This document shows, piece after piece, positions 21,464 through 22,427 of a stretch of 22,427 nt of DNA (position 1 is the stretch's first letter; each line of letters opens with the position of its first letter). The stretch is taken from the IMG/VR virus record IMGVR_UViG_3300006752_000258, positions 1 to 22,427 of that record, one strand, 5' to 3'. The notes beneath the pieces were generated by a model. That model did not search any database, was not told the origin of the DNA, and saw only the letters and a list, made by a program, of their open reading frames with translations. The position numbers were made by a program, and so were the translations under genes. The DNA comes from a virus.

Positions 21464-21973
21464 TTATGCGTCAGCAAATGGTGTTACTATTGTTCCTGAA
21501 CCAACTAATAATGAATCATGAACAAGGTATGTAGCTGTATCGATAGCTGTAACCTGTACAACACTACCGACTATACCGCCCTTTGTAGAACCATTTAAAG
21601 TCATAACATCGTTAGAAGCTCCCGGTACAAAAGCTTTTTTTGCTCCATCGTCTACAGCAACAATTACTGCGCCTTTAAACTTGTCAGTACCATCAGTTAA
21701 GATGTCTAAGTCTGTTGCTGCTGTTTCTATATAGAAATAGAAAGAAGCACCAATGTTATTAGCCTGATTAGGGTCTGTTGGGTCGCTTGGTGTTGTTGTA
21801 ACAATTGATGGTAAAGTAAATTTACCGTCTGCATCATTACATAATAAAATTTTGCCTGCATGTGAATCAACAGTTAGTGTTGTATCTGCTGTTAAGCTAA
21901 CACTGCTGTTTACACCTGCTGTAATAAATCCTGCCAATGACTTGACTGGACCTGAGAATGTTGATTTTGCCAT
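21464..21973 (-). CDS. Probable head decoration protein, 169 residues
   Basis: MAKSTFSGPVKSLAGFITAG opens a beta-rich protein with SVSLTADTTLTVDSHAGKIL and SFYFYIETAATDLDILTDGT. Composition (Thr, Ser, Ala, Val, Gly, Asp) and position just after the major capsid gene fit a decoration or head fibre protein. The ribosome-binding site AGGAGG is very strong but lies in a short hairpin. It is the first gene after the post-capsid terminator, so its expression needs readthrough or its own promoter. The family is recalled from marine phages; the function is inferred. Confidence 0.6.
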   Translation of the reverse strand: MAKSTFSGPVKSLAGFITAGVNSSVSLTADTTLTVDSHAGKILLCNDADGKFTLPSIVTTTPSDPTDPNQANNIGASFYFYIETAATDLDILTDGTDKFKGAVIVAVDDGAKKAFVPGASNDVMTLNGSTKGGIVGSVVQVTAIDTATYLVHDSLLVGSGTIVTPFADA

Positions 21974-22081
21974 AATTTCCTCCTAAGGAAATAAGTCTTA
22001 CCATCTTGGCTTGTCTGCTAGGTCAGTTGGTAAAACAAGTTAATTAATCCTAGTCTATTGATTGTATATTAGTTTTAGAAA
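21974..22081 (-). promoter_or_regulatory. Leader of the post-capsid virion operon, with hairpin over the ribosome-binding site
   Basis: On the minus strand TTTCCT, TAGG, AGGAAA (21991-21976) forms a 6-bp hairpin that holds the AGGAGG ribosome-binding site of the decoration-like gene. Between this and the terminator at 22082-22110 there are about 90 bases with no gene. A weak -10-like TACAAT or TAGACT is present, with no convincing -35. A late promoter here is possible but not shown; the GTGTTG boxes are absent. Confidence 0.4.
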
Positions 22082-22110
22082 TAAAAAAAGGGAGCCGAAG
22101 CTCCCCTTAT
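22082..22110 (-). terminator. Strong intrinsic terminator after the major capsid gene
   Basis: On the minus strand GGGAGC, loop TTCG and GCTCCC (22105-22090) form a 6-bp GC-rich stem closed by a stable UUCG-type tetraloop, followed by seven T. It lies 15-20 bases after the capsid stop codon. It would limit readthrough so that capsid RNA exceeds that of downstream virion genes, as in many phages. Confidence 0.9.
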
Positions 22111-22124
22111 TGGTTTTAAGAACC

Positions 22125-22427
22125 TTAAGCTCCTTGAGAACCAAAAACTCCACGCCAGTTAGAGACACCAAATGAGTATCTTTCTCTAGCTCTATACCTA
22201 ATGTTACCTGTTGAAAATTCAGGTTCCATAGAAGTTTCCATTCCTGTTCTGTTGAACATTTTTAGACCTTCTCCATCTGCATTAACCGATGTCATAATGA
22301 AATAAGCATCAGGGTCATTTAGATAATGGTTTACGCTGAAACCATTTGGTATTGAAGATTGGTTTTTAATTGAGTTAATGTCATTATCTGATGTTGACAC
22401 TCTACCCGGAGTATTTAAAAGTCTATC
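22125..22427 (-). CDS. Major capsid (coat) protein, C-terminal 100 residues, partial at the right edge
   Basis: The frame is open to the right edge, so this is the end of a longer gene; a GTG at 22400 is internal, not the start. The end of the product holds NDPDAYFIMTSVNADGEGLK, MFNRTGMETSMEPEFSTGNI and RARERYSFGVSNWRGVFG. The set DAYF-GLKxFxR-ERYSFG-RGxFG is what I know from the C-terminus of coat proteins of short-tailed marine phages (P22/N4-like coat group). The strong terminator right after it, and decoration-like genes next, support this. The rest of the gene, and probably scaffold, portal and terminase, lie to the right. Confidence 0.75.
   Translation of the reverse strand, partial: DRLLNTPGRVSTSDNDINSIKNQSSIPNGFSVNHYLNDPDAYFIMTSVNADGEGLKMFNRTGMETSMEPEFSTGNIRYRARERYSFGVSNWRGVFGSQGA

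Noticed and set aside
22019-22036. TAGGTCAGTTGGTAAAAC on the plus strand looks like the D-arm of a tRNA and could be a tRNA or an attachment-site fragment.
   Set aside because: The D-stem does not pair (GGTC against AAAC), no anticodon stem or T-arm follows, and attachment sites usually copy the 3' end of a tRNA, not the D-arm.
22125-22400. A small complete gene starting at GTG 22400.
   Set aside because: The frame stays open to the window edge and the product matches the C-terminal end of a coat protein, so it is a truncated large gene.

Overview
The window is a piece of an AT-rich tailed double-stranded DNA bacteriophage genome (Caudoviricetes). It is packed almost without gaps: no gene-free stretch exceeds about 120 bases, and most neighbouring genes overlap at TAATG or ATGA. 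The families I recognise (Toprim primase, RecE-type nuclease, P22 gp10-like tail protein, SU10-like adaptor, long internal ejection-type proteins, basic small proteins beside the capsid gene) together recall marine podovirus-like phages of alphaproteobacteria such as those of SAR11. The podovirus-like form is inferred from the lack of sheath, tape-measure and long tail-tube genes and from the ejection-type proteins. The host guess rests on remembered families, not on a search.

Left region (1-3071): replication and recombination. A primase (minus strand, cut by the left edge) is divergent from a plus-strand operon of an SSB-like protein, a PD-(D/E)XK exonuclease and a small unknown protein. 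Each intergenic gap of this operon holds an inverted repeat, and a two-way terminator closes it. The hairpin before the nuclease gene carries in its loop an exact copy of the first 11 bases of the T7 promoter.

Middle region (3114-6050): small, probably early or regulatory genes. Two minus-strand groups are each driven by a copy of the same promoter/operator module, in which two GTGTTG boxes spaced 10 bp overlap the -35 box. Beside them lie a METTL-like methyltransferase and, divergent from it, a 51-residue ribbon-helix-helix protein. Their promoters overlap. The ribbon-helix-helix protein is a good candidate for the protein that binds the repeated operator. Two genes of 28 and 48 codons, one encoding a single-span membrane peptide, sit in the overlapping gene chain.

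Right region (6047-22427): virion genes, all on the minus strand and transcribed leftward. In order of transcription: the end of the major capsid gene, a strong terminator, decoration-like proteins, four small Lys/Arg-rich proteins, adaptor and tail proteins, a 2-oxoglutarate/Fe(II) oxygenase set among the structural genes, and four large internal or ejection-type proteins. This operon runs into the end of the ribbon-helix-helix gene with no visible terminator, so late transcription could be antisense to the putative regulator. No terminase, portal, DNA polymerase, RNA polymerase, integrase, holin, endolysin, tRNA or CRISPR array was recognised.
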